64,000 bases of DNA from Ahrensia sp. (GTDB lineage Bacteria; Pseudomonadota; Alphaproteobacteria; Rhizobiales; Rhizobiaceae), in NCBI GenBank assembly GCA_002706335.1, contig PAKZ01000025.1:124001-188000 (forward strand). The letters run 5' to 3'. The notes under the pieces are model-generated. The model ran no database searches. It had not been told where the DNA came from and saw only the letters and a list, made by a program, of their open reading frames with translations. The translations under genes and the position numbers were made by a program. Below are positions 16,524-25,475 of the stretch, in pieces (position 1 is the stretch's first letter; each line of letters opens with the position of its first letter).

Positions 16524-17834
16524 TTACTTGGTGCGGCCGTATTTCTTGAACGTATCGACCCAGTCCTGGGCAAGCGCGTCCAGGACTTCCTTCGCCGTGC
16601 CCTCGCCACCGACGACATAGGGGTAAATGCGCTGGTTGGCCGCCGTCAGAAGCTCCGCATATTCCGGAACAGCCCAGAAGTCCTTCACCTTGAACATGGT
16701 CTGGTAGAAGGCCTCGTTGTACGGGGTGGCCTGCCGGAACTCCTGGCTTTCGAGAGTCTTGGCATGCGCCGTGTAACCGCCCAGTTCTGCCCAACGCTTT
16801 TGCACGTCGTCCTGGATGAACCACTCGAGGAACTTGTAGCTCTCGTCGATATTGTTGGAGTAGGAGACGATCGAGATGCCCTGACCGCCGAGCGCGGCAT
16901 ACTGGTCGCCGTCCGGACCTGCCGGGTTGGCGAAGAAGCCGGTATTGGCAGCGTTCGGGTTCGTCGCCGGGTTCACCAGAGCCGGGAAGAAGGCGAAGTA
17001 ATTCATCGACATCGCCGCCAGACCTTCGGTGATGGCCTGGTTGTTCTCGACGAAGAAGGTCTTCGACCAACCCGGGGGCGTGTATTGATAAAGCTGGCGA
17101 TAGGCTTCGAGAGCCGCGACAGCCTTGTCCGAATTCAGAATGCCCTCGACTTCATAGGTCTCATAGTTTCCGAGCTCCGCGCCGTACGAGAACAAGGCAT
17201 TCTCGACACCCATGACGAGCCCGTCATAGGAGTTGTCGGTATAGATCGCGATGCCGTAGCGGTTCTGGTCCGGACGATGGAAAAACTCGGCGATGTCGAG
17301 CAGTTGCTGCCAGGTCTCGGGGACTGCCAGGGGATAGCCATACTTGGCCTCGAAAGCCTTCATTTCCTCCGGGTCTTCAAACCAGTCCTTGCGATAGGAC
17401 CAGCCGACAGCGTCGCCCTCGGCGGGGATCGCCCAGTATTTGCCGGAGTTGCCCGGATATTCGGCGTAGTACTTGACCGTCGCCGGAGCCATTACGTTGC
17501 CGAGATCGTGCTTCTGAAAGAACTCGGTCAGGTCAACATAGTGGCCGCCTTCGGACGCGGCGCCCAACCACTGGCTGTCGCCGACGATCATGTCGTAGGC
17601 CGAGCCCCTTGCGTTGAACTCCGTGAAGGCTTTGGTCTGGAAATCCTGCCAGGGCGTGGTTTCCACCGTGACCGTCACGCCTGTCTCGGCCTCATACTCG
17701 TTGACGAGTTCCTGCAGGTAATTGGCGGGATCCCACTCCGCCCAGAAAATTGTCAGTTCCTGCGCAGAAGCCGCAGGCGCCATGAATGCAAGCGCTGCTG
17801 CTCCGGCGAGTAGCCGGTAAACGTATCTTTTCAT
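16524..17834 (-). CDS. Extracellular solute-binding protein of the CUT1-like ABC transporter
   Basis: The product is 436 residues. A Sec signal peptide (MKRYVYRLLAGAAALAF..., cleavage probably after APAASA, before QELTIFW) directs it to the periplasm. The mature protein has the family-1 binding-protein pattern, with ELVNEYEAETGVTVTVE near the start and WFIQDDVQKRWAELGGYTA near the end. Several Trp residues around the presumed cleft fit a carbohydrate-like ligand. GGAGG lies seven bases before the ATG. It is the first gene of the transporter operon, under a promoter overlapped by a GntR-type palindrome. Confidence 0.92.
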   Translation of the reverse strand: MKRYVYRLLAGAAALAFMAPAASAQELTIFWAEWDPANYLQELVNEYEAETGVTVTVETTPWQDFQTKAFTEFNARGSAYDMIVGDSQWLGAASEGGHYVDLTEFFQKHDLGNVMAPATVKYYAEYPGNSGKYWAIPAEGDAVGWSYRKDWFEDPEEMKAFEAKYGYPLAVPETWQQLLDIAEFFHRPDQNRYGIAIYTDNSYDGLVMGVENALFSYGAELGNYETYEVEGILNSDKAVAALEAYRQLYQYTPPGWSKTFFVENNQAITEGLAAMSMNYFAFFPALVNPATNPNAANTGFFANPAGPDGDQYAALGGQGISIVSYSNNIDESYKFLEWFIQDDVQKRWAELGGYTAHAKTLESQEFRQATPYNEAFYQTMFKVKDFWAVPEYAELLTAANQRIYPYVVGGEGTAKEVLDALAQDWVDTFKKYGRTK

Positions 17835-17937
17835 TTCGGTTTCCTCCCATTTGATCTGCTTGGTAGTCGTGGACTGCTGGTATTCTCCCGTCTCTCCTCC
17901 GATCGACCGAAATTCATCGTCGTCGCGATAACAATTT

Positions 17938-17966
17938 TGGTATTACCAGATTGCCTGGGTTGTCAA
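17938..17966 (-). promoter_or_regulatory. Promoter with overlapping TGGTA-N-TACCA operator for the ABC transporter operon
   Basis: On the minus strand TTGACA (17966-17961) is a good -35, and the -10 region falls within the perfect palindrome TGGTATTACCA (17938-17948). This is the third copy of the palindrome found upstream of the catabolic units, and its position over the -10 fits repression. The rest of the 17835-18123 gap shows no gene; a looser TGG-N5-CCA palindrome lies at 18109-18121. Confidence 0.6.
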
Positions 17967-18123
17967 GGTTGTGTTTAACTTGCGGCATGAACGCGAGCGA
18001 CCTGAAAAACCAATGAGACATAAGCTGTTTTTCGCATATAAAGCAGGCAATTCGGATGCCGCTTCCGCGCCGGTCTGCCGCGCATTCGTCAGGACAGGTA
18101 TTGCATATCTGGCCGGACCAGTT

Positions 18124-18750
18124 TCAACTTTTCTCATTGCCATCGCCACCCGCTTCCCGCTTCGCGGCCTCTATCATCGCCTGCGCGGCCCAAAGCGCCG
18201 TGTCTTGCGCCTCGTCGTCGCTCAAGCCCCAGATGTCCCTCAGAACAATCATCGCCTCGACGCCAAAGGTCAGGGACAGCGCGCGGATCAGCCGATCGGC
18301 TTTGCCTTTTGGCAGTCCGAGGTCGCGGATTGCGCTGGCGAGCAGCTGTCGCCTATGGCCGCGGCCAAGCGTGGCGTCGGCGCCGTCGGCCTCGAGGGAC
18401 TGGCGCAGTGCCGCGCGGAACGTGGCCTCGTGCTCATAGAGCCTTGGAAAGGCGGCCGCGTAGAGCGCAGTGATGCGATCGCTGCCGTTCATCCGATCTT
18501 CCCAATCCAGGATCGGGCCCAACGCCTCGGCCACGACGGCGCGCACCATGTCGGACCGGTTCGGGAAATACCGGTAGGCGGTCGAGCGCGAAACGCCGGC
18601 GGCTTCCGCGACCTCGCTGACCGACGGAGACATGCCCTCGCGCATCATCGCATTGGCCGTCGAAACCATAAGGGAATGTGTGCGCGCCGCGGCTCCCTTG
18701 AGCGGTTTGGCTTTTTCGGCAGCTTCATCTCGTTGACGTGGGACTGTCAT
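18124..18750 (-). CDS. TetR/AcrR family transcriptional regulator
   Basis: The product is 208 residues from ATG 18750; an ATG at 18774 adds eight residues. The N-terminal HTH is SVSEVAEAAGVSRSTAYRYF (residues ~45-65), a textbook TetR recognition motif. The C-terminal helical domain, which would bind an unknown ligand, ends in a conserved-looking WGLSDDEAQDTALWAAQAM segment. The gene is divergent from the UPF0261 operon. A perfect inverted repeat at 18739-18773 spans the presumed promoters of both, so autoregulation and control of that operon are likely. A possible minus-strand promoter (TTGACC-N16-TACCAT) would start transcription almost at the 18750 ATG. Confidence 0.88.
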   Translation of the reverse strand: MTVPRQRDEAAEKAKPLKGAAARTHSLMVSTANAMMREGMSPSVSEVAEAAGVSRSTAYRYFPNRSDMVRAVVAEALGPILDWEDRMNGSDRITALYAAAFPRLYEHEATFRAALRQSLEADGADATLGRGHRRQLLASAIRDLGLPKGKADRLIRALSLTFGVEAMIVLRDIWGLSDDEAQDTALWAAQAMIEAAKREAGGDGNEKS

Positions 18751-18773
18751 CCCAATATGGTACTCCAGTCCCA
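18739..18773. promoter_or_regulatory. Candidate TetR operator over two divergent promoters
   Basis: TGGGACTG (18739-18746) and CAGTCCCA (18766-18773) are exact inverted repeats 19 bp apart. A plus-strand promoter TTGACG (18733-18738)-N17-TATGGT (18756-18761) and a minus-strand promoter TTGACC (18784-18779)-N16-TACCAT (18762-18757) overlap within this element. One repressor dimer pair here could shut both directions. Confidence 0.5.
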
Positions 18774-18842
18774 TTTAGGGTCAAGGCGGTTTTTCAAACG
18801 GCCGCCGACAGACAGGCCGCGACGTCAGGGGAGGAGCTTGCG

Positions 18843-20039
18843 TTGCGCGTGATTCATGTGGTCGGCACGGCCGACACGAAGGGCGAGGAACTCGCCTATC
18901 TCAGGGATCTGATCGCGGCTGGCGGCCAGCAGGCGGTGATCGTCGATATCGGCACGCGCGCGCCGTCGATTGCGGTCGATATTGCCGCCGGAGACATCGC
19001 GTCGTGCCATCCGGACGGAAAGGGGGCAGTGCTCGGCGGTAGCGATCGAGGCGCGGCTGTCTCGGCGATGGGCACGGCATTCGCGGAATGGTGCCGGCGG
19101 CACTCGGGTGAGATCTCGGGCATGGTTGCGGTCGGCGGCGGCGGTGGGACGTCAATGGCATGCGCCGGGATGCGGGAATTGCCCTATGGCGTCCCAAAGA
19201 TCATGGTCTCGACGCTCGCCTCCGGAGATACTGCGCCCTACGTGGGCACGTCCGACATAGTGATGGCGCCTTCGGTGACGGACATCGCCGGGCTGAACCG
19301 GCTGAGCCGCGTCATTCTCTCGAACGCCGCGCATGCCTTGGTCGGGGCGATATCCGCTTCGTCTCCTGCAGCAGCGGACGACAAGACCGCCATCGGACTA
19401 ACCATGTTCGGCGTGACCACCACCTGCGTGAACGCCATCACGGAGCGCCTCGGCGATCGCTACGATTGCCTGGTGTTCCACGCGACGGGAACCGGCGGCC
19501 GGTCGATGGAACGGCTGCTGGAACAAGGATTTATCTCGGGCCTCGTCGACATCACGACGACGGAAATCGCCGACCTGCTGTTCGGCGGTGTCCTCGCCGC
19601 CGATTCTGACAGGCTTGATGTTGTCGCGCGCACCGGCGCGCCTTGGGTAGGCTCCGTCGGTGCGTTGGACATTGTCAATTTCTGGGCGCCCGATACCGTA
19701 CCCTCGAAGTATCGCGGGAGAACGTTCTACGAGCACAATCCGAACGTGACGCTGATGCGGACGACCGCAGAAGAAAACGCGGAAATGGGCCGATGGATCG
19801 GTCGGAAGCTCAACGCCTGCGACGGCCCGGTGCGGCTTCTCCTGCCCGAAAAAGGCGTCTCTGCGCTCGACATCGAGGGCGGCGCATTCCGGGACCCGGA
19901 AGCCGACGCGGCGCTATTCGACGCGCTGCGCGACACGATCGAAGACAAGGCGCGTCTGGTCTTCCTGCCGTGCCATATCAACGACCCGGCCTTCGCGGAG
20001 GCCGCGGCCAACATTTTTCAAGACCTCATGGAGCCCTGA
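18843..20039 (+). CDS. UPF0261 / Tm-1-like ATP-binding domain protein
   Basis: The product is 398 residues from a TTG at 18843, supported by GAGGAG six bases upstream; the ATG at 18738 lies inside the regulatory region. The protein begins [19 protein letters not shown], the hallmark start of UPF0261, and has [20 protein letters not shown] and [18 protein letters not shown], which line the nucleotide site in the tomato Tm-1 N-terminal domain structures. The biochemical role in bacteria is unknown. It overlaps the PEP-hydrolase-like gene (TGATG). The two families often occur together, so they probably act on the same substrate or complex. Confidence 0.85.
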   Translation: MRVIHVVGTADTKGEELAYLRDLIAAGGQQAVIVDIGTRAPSIAVDIAAGDIASCHPDGKGAVLGGSDRGAAVSAMGTAFAEWCRRHSGEISGMVAVGGGGGTSMACAGMRELPYGVPKIMVSTLASGDTAPYVGTSDIVMAPSVTDIAGLNRLSRVILSNAAHALVGAISASSPAAADDKTAIGLTMFGVTTTCVNAITERLGDRYDCLVFHATGTGGRSMERLLEQGFISGLVDITTTEIADLLFGGVLAADSDRLDVVARTGAPWVGSVGALDIVNFWAPDTVPSKYRGRTFYEHNPNVTLMRTTAEENAEMGRWIGRKLNACDGPVRLLLPEKGVSALDIEGGAFRDPEADAALFDALRDTIEDKARLVFLPCHINDPAFAEAAANIFQDLMEP

Positions 20040-20875
20040 TGCCAGCCATTCCTCGCAAGACAATCCTGGACCGTTTCCACGCGATGATCGCGAAAGGCGA
20101 GCCGATCATCGGCGGCGGTGCGGGCACGGGCCTTTCGGCAAAATCGGAAGAGGCTGGCGGGATCGATCTAATCATTATCTACAATTCCGGGCGGTACCGT
20201 ATGGCGGGACGCGGCTCGGCCGCCGGACTACTCGCCTACGGCAACGCCAACGAGATCGTGAAGGAAATGGCGGTCGAGGTTCTACCGGTCGTCAAAAAGA
20301 CCCCGGTGCTGGCCGGCGTGAACGGCACAGATCCCTTCATTCTCATGCCGCGGTTCCTCGCCGAGTTGAAGGACATGGGCTTTTCGGGAGTTCAGAACTT
20401 TCCGACCATCGGCCTTTTCGATGGCGCCATGCGGCAGAGCTTCGAGGAAACCGGCATGGGCTTTGGGCTGGAGGTCGACATGATCGCCGAGGCGCACGCC
20501 CAGGACATGCTGACCACCCCTTATGTCTTCAATCCCGACGAGGCGGTTGCTATGACCAAGGCCGGCGCCGATATCATCGTCGCGCATATGGGCGTGACCA
20601 CAGGCGGCACCATCGGCGCGACGTCGGCGAAGACGCTGGATCAGTGTGTCGAGGAGATCGGCGCCATTGCGGCGGCCGCGCGCTCCGTGCGCAAGGACGT
20701 GATCATGCTCTGCCACGGCGGGCCGATCTCGATGCCGGACGACGCCGCTTATGTACTTAGGAATGCCGACCGGATCGACGGCTTCTACGGCGCGTCGTCG
20801 GCCGAGCGCCTGCCCGCAGAACGCGCCATCGCGGAACAGATCCGGGCGTTCAAAGATGTCACCGCGAAAGGATAA
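20039..20875 (+). CDS. Phosphoenolpyruvate hydrolase-like TIM-barrel protein
   Basis: The product is 278 residues, from the ATG that overlaps the UPF0261 stop. Features are [21 protein letters not shown] near the start, [42 protein letters not shown] and the C-terminal [12 protein letters not shown]. This is the pattern of the PF09370 family, named after a proposed PEP hydrolase activity and related to the PEP mutase/isocitrate lyase fold. The real reaction here is unknown. With UPF0261, cupin, M24 and DJ-1 genes following directly, it belongs to one transcription unit. Confidence 0.82.
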   Translation: MPAIPRKTILDRFHAMIAKGEPIIGGGAGTGLSAKSEEAGGIDLIIIYNSGRYRMAGRGSAAGLLAYGNANEIVKEMAVEVLPVVKKTPVLAGVNGTDPFILMPRFLAELKDMGFSGVQNFPTIGLFDGAMRQSFEETGMGFGLEVDMIAEAHAQDMLTTPYVFNPDEAVAMTKAGADIIVAHMGVTTGGTIGATSAKTLDQCVEEIGAIAAAARSVRKDVIMLCHGGPISMPDDAAYVLRNADRIDGFYGASSAERLPAERAIAEQIRAFKDVTAKG

Positions 20876-20879
20876 TCCC

Positions 20880-21296
20880 ATGACCGACGTGAAGGACCTT
20901 TACAAATATCCGGAAGCTGTCGACGCCTACGGGTTCGACTGGGGGCAGTTGTCCGTGACGCTCGGGCCGCAGGCGAATGGCGCGAAACAGTTCTCGGCCG
21001 CGGTCGTCACTGTGCCGCCAGGACAGGGCCATGCCCGCCACAACCATCCGGGCTCGGAGGAGATCATTTTCATCCTCAAGGGCGAAGGCGAACAGATGGT
21101 CGAGGACGAGAACGGCAACCCGCATACCGAGACGGTGAGGCCCGGCTGCACGATCTTTATTCCGGAAAGCCGCTATCATTCGACGCTGAACACGGGAGAC
21201 GGGGAGATGCAGATCTTCGTTGTCTATTCCCCGGCCGGCCCTGAAGAGCTGTTGAAAGAGCTTCCGGATTTCCACCTGATCCCGGCGAAGAGGTAA
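20880..21296 (+). CDS. Small single-domain cupin protein
   Basis: The product is 138 residues. Cupin motif 1 is HARHNHPGSEEIIFILKGEG (about residues 45-65), giving two His and one Glu as metal ligands. Motif 2 supplies the third His in PESRYHSTLNTG. Single-domain cupins of this kind serve as isomerases, dioxygenases or ligand-binding modules; none can be singled out. AAAGGAT lies a few bases before the ATG, and the gene follows the PEP-hydrolase-like gene by four bases. Confidence 0.85.
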   Translation: MTDVKDLYKYPEAVDAYGFDWGQLSVTLGPQANGAKQFSAAVVTVPPGQGHARHNHPGSEEIIFILKGEGEQMVEDENGNPHTETVRPGCTIFIPESRYHSTLNTGDGEMQIFVVYSPAGPEELLKELPDFHLIPAKR

Positions 21297-21302
21297 ACAC
21301 CA

Positions 21303-22478
21303 ATGGGAGACCTTGCCACCGACGCGCTGCCGTATGATTTCGGGCATCTCGACGATCTGATGGAAAAGGCTGGCATCGACGTGCTGCTCGCCACGTCGAA
21401 GCACAATGTCCAGTATTTGCTGGGCGGCTACCGTTTCATTTTCTTTTCGGCGATGGATGCGATCGGTCATAGCCGTTATCTTCCGATCGTCGCCTATATT
21501 AAGGGCGCGCCGGAAAAGACCGCTTATGTCGCCAACAAGATGGAGGGAATGGAACATGCCAATCGTCCCTTCTGGACACCGCATTTCTTTCCGGTCGCCT
21601 GGGGTACGCGTGACGCCATGGCGCAGGCGATCAAGCACCTGAAAGCCGAGGCGCCGGCCTCGCCGCGCATTGGCATCGAGCCGGGTTTCCTTCCGCTGGA
21701 TGCGGCGCGGGACCTTGAGGCGGCCTACTCGAACGCTCCACTCGTCGACGCTTGCGGCGTGCTCGAGCGGCTGCGCGCGGTCAAGTCGCCGAAAGAACTG
21801 GCGATGCTCAAGGACGCGTCGGAACGCATCAGCGCCTCGATGCAGGCGACCGTCGGATGGGCGCGCAAAGGATCGACGAAAAAGGAAATCATCGACCGGC
21901 TTCGCGCAGAGGAATCGTCGCGCGGCCTCCAGTTCGAATACTGCCTCCTGACGCTGGGTGCGTCGCATAACCGGGCGTCCTCCGATCAGGCCTGGGCGGC
22001 AGGCGAAGTCCTGTCGATCGACTCCGGCGGTAATCTGGACGGCTATATCGGCGACATATGTCGCATGGGCGTTTTGGGGGAGCCGGATGCGGAACTGGAG
22101 GATCTGCTGGCAGAAATCGAAACCGTTCAGCAGGCCGCCTTCTCGAAAATCGCGGCGGGCGCCAAAGCAGGCGATCTTATCGAGGCCGGCGAAGCCGAAC
22201 TTGCAAAACAGCCTAACGCGGCTTGCACCGATTTCTTTGCGCACGGCATGGGCGTCATCACTCATGAAGCGCCTTTCGTCATGACGAACCATCCCGTTGC
22301 CTACGAGGGAATCGATCGTGACGAGCCGCTGAAAGCGGGCATGGTGCTGTCGGTCGAAACGACGATGCTTCATCCGACACGCGGCTTCATCAAGCTTGAA
22401 GACACGCTCGCTGTGACGCAGAGCGGGTACGAACTCTATGGAAGCGAGGGTCGCGGCTGGAACCGCGGTGGACAATAA
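21303..22478 (+). CDS. M24 family metallopeptidase-like protein (Xaa-Pro dipeptidase/creatinase fold)
   Basis: The product is 391 residues. The N-terminal creatinase-like domain precedes a pita-bread domain that retains all five metal ligands: Asp in SIDSGGNLDGYIGD (two Asp), His in FAHGMGVITHE, Glu in LSVETTM and Glu in IKLEDTLAV. It could be a proline dipeptidase or act on a small amide or amine substrate, as creatinase does. In a catabolic operon without other peptidase genes, the small-molecule option deserves weight. It starts six bases after the cupin gene. Confidence 0.85.
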   Translation: MGDLATDALPYDFGHLDDLMEKAGIDVLLATSKHNVQYLLGGYRFIFFSAMDAIGHSRYLPIVAYIKGAPEKTAYVANKMEGMEHANRPFWTPHFFPVAWGTRDAMAQAIKHLKAEAPASPRIGIEPGFLPLDAARDLEAAYSNAPLVDACGVLERLRAVKSPKELAMLKDASERISASMQATVGWARKGSTKKEIIDRLRAEESSRGLQFEYCLLTLGASHNRASSDQAWAAGEVLSIDSGGNLDGYIGDICRMGVLGEPDAELEDLLAEIETVQQAAFSKIAAGAKAGDLIEAGEAELAKQPNAACTDFFAHGMGVITHEAPFVMTNHPVAYEGIDRDEPLKAGMVLSVETTMLHPTRGFIKLEDTLAVTQSGYELYGSEGRGWNRGGQ

Positions 22479-22496
22479 CAAGGGAAGGAGACAGAC

Positions 22497-23123
22497 ATGA
22501 ACGGCAAGCGCATTCTCATGCTGATCGGCGAATATTCGGAGGAGTACGAGATTTTCGTCGTGCAGCAGGCTCTGGAGGCCGTCGGCCACACGGTTGATAT
22601 CATTTGTCCCGAAACGAAAAAGGGCGACCGGGTAACGACGTCGGTGCACGATTTTGGCCCCGGCGTGATGACCTGGACCGAACACAAGGGCCACGCCATT
22701 GAGGTGACTCAGGATTTCGATACGACGAAGAGCGACGGATACGACTCGGTCTATGTCGCCGGCGGGCGCGGCCCGGGATATATCCGCACCTACGAGCGAG
22801 TTCGCGAGATCGTTCGCGAGTTTCATCGCGACGACAAGCCGATCGCGGCGATCTGTCATGGTGTTCAGGTGCTGGTAGCCGTGCCCGAGGTGATCAAGGG
22901 CAAGCGGGTCGCCGGGCTTTTCACCACGCGCCCGGAAGTCGAACTGACAGGCGCGACCTATGTGCCGATCGGCGGCAAGGACGCCTTGCGCGACGGAAAT
23001 CTTGTGACCGCGGAAGGTTGGACGGCGCTTGCGGCTTTCATCCGGGAGTATCTTGGCGTCCTGGGAACGGAGATAATCCACCACCCCATCGGCCAGACCC
23101 AGGGCATGCAGGCGGCGGAGTAA
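22497..23123 (+). CDS. DJ-1/PfpI family protein
   Basis: The product is 208 residues of class I glutamine amidotransferase-like fold. The nucleophile elbow AAICHGVQVL (Cys ~118, followed by His) and the Glu near the start (IGEYSEEYEIF) match the DJ-1/PfpI catalytic set; members include glyoxalase III, deglycase-like proteins and proteases. AAGGAG precedes the ATG. It lies in the same run as the M24 gene, 18 bases downstream. A role in handling a reactive carbonyl intermediate of the pathway is possible but not shown. Confidence 0.85.
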   Translation: MNGKRILMLIGEYSEEYEIFVVQQALEAVGHTVDIICPETKKGDRVTTSVHDFGPGVMTWTEHKGHAIEVTQDFDTTKSDGYDSVYVAGGRGPGYIRTYERVREIVREFHRDDKPIAAICHGVQVLVAVPEVIKGKRVAGLFTTRPEVELTGATYVPIGGKDALRDGNLVTAEGWTALAAFIREYLGVLGTEIIHHPIGQTQGMQAAE

Positions 23124-23146
23124 CCGGAGCGCCTGCAATGGCATCA

Positions 23147-23180
23147 GAGCCGGCGTCGTACAGCGATACAGCGCCGGCTC
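23147..23180. other. Intercistronic inverted repeat
   Basis: GAGCCGGCG and CGCCGGCTC pair exactly around a 16-base loop in the 115-bp gap between the DJ-1 gene and the next isomerase gene. No T-run follows, so it probably affects mRNA stability or spacing and does not end transcription. Confidence 0.45.
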
Positions 23181-23238
23181 ACGTCACCAACAAGCTCTGC
23201 AGATCGCAGAACAGACAACCAAGTATTGAGGTTTCACC

Positions 23239-24294
23239 ATGAAGACCATCAAGGGCCCGGCCCTGTTCCTGGCGCAGTTCGCCGGCGATGAGGCGCCGTT
23301 CAACTCGTGGCAGTCGATCACGAAGTGGGCGGCAGATTGCGGCTACAAGGGTGTGCAGGTGCCGAGCTGGGACGGCCGCCTGATCGATCTCGAGAAAGCT
23401 GCGACGTCGAAAGACTATTGCGACGAGTTCAAGGGTGTCGCGGCGGAAAACGGGATCGAGGTCACCGAACTTTCCACCCATCTGCAAGGCCAGCTTGTCG
23501 CTGTGCATCCCGCCTATGACGAAGCGTTCGATGGTTTCGCTGCGGAAAGCGTGCGTGGAAACCCAAAGGCCCGGCAGGAGTGGGCGGTCAAGCAGGTCCG
23601 CATGGCACTGGACGCTTCGCGCAACATGGGTATCGGGGCGATGGCGAGTTTCTCGGGCGCGCTCGCATGGCCCTACATCTATCCGTGGCCGCAGCGCCCG
23701 GCGGGGCTTGTCGAGGCTGCCTTCGACGAACTGGCGAAACGCTGGCGGCCGATCCTCGACCACGCCGAGGATTGCGGCGTCGACATCTGCTACGAGATCC
23801 ATCCGGGTGAGGACCTGCATGACGGCGTCACCTTCGAGATGTTCCTCGAGCGCGTCGGCGATCACGCGCGCTGCAACATGCTCTACGATCCGTCGCATTA
23901 CGTGCTGCAATGCCTTGACTACATCGACAATATCGACATCTACGCCAACCGCATCAAAATGTTCCACGTCAAGGATGCGGAGTTCAATCCGACTGGCCGG
24001 CAAGGTGTCTATGGCGGGTTCCAAAGCTGGGTCAATCGTGCCGGACGCTTCCGGTCGCTCGGTGACGGGCAGGTCGATTTCGGGGCGATTTTCTCAAAAC
24101 TGACAGCCAACGACTTTGACGGCTGGGCCGTGGTGGAGTGGGAGTGTTGTTTGAAGCATCCCGAAGATGGCGCGCGCGAAGGCGCGCAGTTCGTCTCCGA
24201 CCACATCATTCGCGTGACGGAGAAGGCCTTCGACGACTTCGCCGGCGCCGGAACAGACGACGAAGCCAACCGCCGCATGCTCGGCATTTCCTGA
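23239..24294 (+). CDS. Sugar phosphate isomerase/epimerase family protein
   Basis: The product is 351 residues, longer than the isomerase at 8450. The xylose-isomerase-like barrel shows putative metal ligands at Glu in CYEIHPGED, Asp in MLYDPSHYVL, His in MFHVKDAEF and Glu in VVEWECCL. A loop with YPWPQRPAGL and the segment YGGFQSWVNRAGRFRSLGDG are characteristic of a subgroup usually encoded beside Gfo/Idh/MocA dehydrogenases, as here. Such pairs act in inositol or rare-sugar catabolism by oxidation followed by epimerisation. GAGG lies eight bases before the ATG. Confidence 0.85.
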   Translation: MKTIKGPALFLAQFAGDEAPFNSWQSITKWAADCGYKGVQVPSWDGRLIDLEKAATSKDYCDEFKGVAAENGIEVTELSTHLQGQLVAVHPAYDEAFDGFAAESVRGNPKARQEWAVKQVRMALDASRNMGIGAMASFSGALAWPYIYPWPQRPAGLVEAAFDELAKRWRPILDHAEDCGVDICYEIHPGEDLHDGVTFEMFLERVGDHARCNMLYDPSHYVLQCLDYIDNIDIYANRIKMFHVKDAEFNPTGRQGVYGGFQSWVNRAGRFRSLGDGQVDFGAIFSKLTANDFDGWAVVEWECCLKHPEDGAREGAQFVSDHIIRVTEKAFDDFAGAGTDDEANRRMLGIS

Positions 24295-24314
24295 CACGAG
24301 ACGAGGAGGACATT

Positions 24315-25475
24315 ATGGGACATCGCATTCGCCTTGGCATGGTAGGCGGCGGCCGTGACGCCTTTATCGGCGGCGTGCATCGTATCGCCTCGCGAATCGA
24401 CGATCGGTACGAACTGGTGGCCGGCGCCTTTTCCTCGACGCCAGAGAAATCGAAGGCCTCGGCCGCCGATCTCGGCATCGCGCAAGACCGTGCCTATGGC
24501 GACTTCACCCAGATGGCCAAGCGCGAGGCGCGGCTGAAGAACGGCATCGAGGCGGTCGCCATCGTGACGCCGAACCACATGCACTATCCGGTTGCGCGCG
24601 AGTTCCTCAAGCGCGGCATCCACGTGATCTGCGACAAGCCGCTGACATCGACGCTGGCGGACGCGAAGAAGCTCGCCAAGGTGGCGGCATCGTCCGATGC
24701 GCTGTTCGTCCTGACACACAACTACACCGGCTATCCGATGATCCGGCAGGCCCGGGACATGGTTGCCAAGGGCGAGATCGGCGACATCCGCCTGGTGCAA
24801 GTCGAGTACGCGCAGGATTGGCTGTCGGAAAACCTGGAGGAGACCGGCCAGAAACAGGCCGGATGGCGCACCGACCCCGAGCGATCCGGCGCGGGCGGTT
24901 CGACGGGTGACATCGGTACACATGCCTTCAATCTGGCAAGCTTCGTCTCCGGTTTGAAACTGGAGCAACTCTGTGCCGATCTCGACAGTTTCGTCGACGG
25001 CCGCCGCGTCGACGATAATGGCCACGTGCTGATGCGCTACGAGGGCGGGGCCAAGGGCATGTTGTGGTGCAGCCAGGTCGCGCCGGGCAACGAGAACGCG
25101 CTGAAGCTGCGCATCTACGGCTCGAAGGGCGGGCTCGAATGGGCGCAGGAGGATCCGAACTATCTGTGGTACACGCCGCTCGGCGAGCCGAAACGTCTCC
25201 TGACCCGCAACGGCGCTGGAGCGACAGCGGCCGGACAGCGCGTCAGCCGCATCCCCGGCGGCCACCCCGAAGGGTATCTCGAAGGGTTCGCGAACATCTA
25301 CAGCGAAGCCGCCGAGGCGATCCGGGCAAAGCAGGCGGGCGAGCCCGTTTCGGGCGAGGTCGCCTTTCCGGGTATCGAAGACGGCCTTAAAGGCGTCGCC
25401 TTTGTGGCCGCCTGCGTGGACTCGTCGAAGCGCGGCGGAAACTGGGTCAGTTTCGGCAATTACGTGAAAACGTGA
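24315..25475 (+). CDS. Gfo/Idh/MocA family NAD(P)-dependent sugar oxidoreductase
   Basis: The product is 386 residues. The Rossmann motif is LGMVGGGRDAFIGGVHR at the N-terminus. The family motif normally EKP reads DKP in HVICDKPLTST (Lys near residue 105). The catalytic region GGSTGDIGTHAFNL supplies Asp and His. GAGGAGG lies before the ATG at 24315; upstream in-frame codons overlap the preceding gene and were not used. It is probably the last gene of the TetR-flanked operon and would oxidise a cyclitol or sugar hydroxyl in partnership with the isomerase just upstream. Confidence 0.88.
   Translation: MGHRIRLGMVGGGRDAFIGGVHRIASRIDDRYELVAGAFSSTPEKSKASAADLGIAQDRAYGDFTQMAKREARLKNGIEAVAIVTPNHMHYPVAREFLKRGIHVICDKPLTSTLADAKKLAKVAASSDALFVLTHNYTGYPMIRQARDMVAKGEIGDIRLVQVEYAQDWLSENLEETGQKQAGWRTDPERSGAGGSTGDIGTHAFNLASFVSGLKLEQLCADLDSFVDGRRVDDNGHVLMRYEGGAKGMLWCSQVAPGNENALKLRIYGSKGGLEWAQEDPNYLWYTPLGEPKRLLTRNGAGATAAGQRVSRIPGGHPEGYLEGFANIYSEAAEAIRAKQAGEPVSGEVAFPGIEDGLKGVAFVAACVDSSKRGGNWVSFGNYVKT

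Noticed and set aside
20859-23144. 761-codon minus-strand open frame opposite the cupin, M24 and DJ-1 genes
   Set aside because: It spans three clearly coding plus-strand genes with conserved active-site residues, and its composition is that of an antisense shadow.
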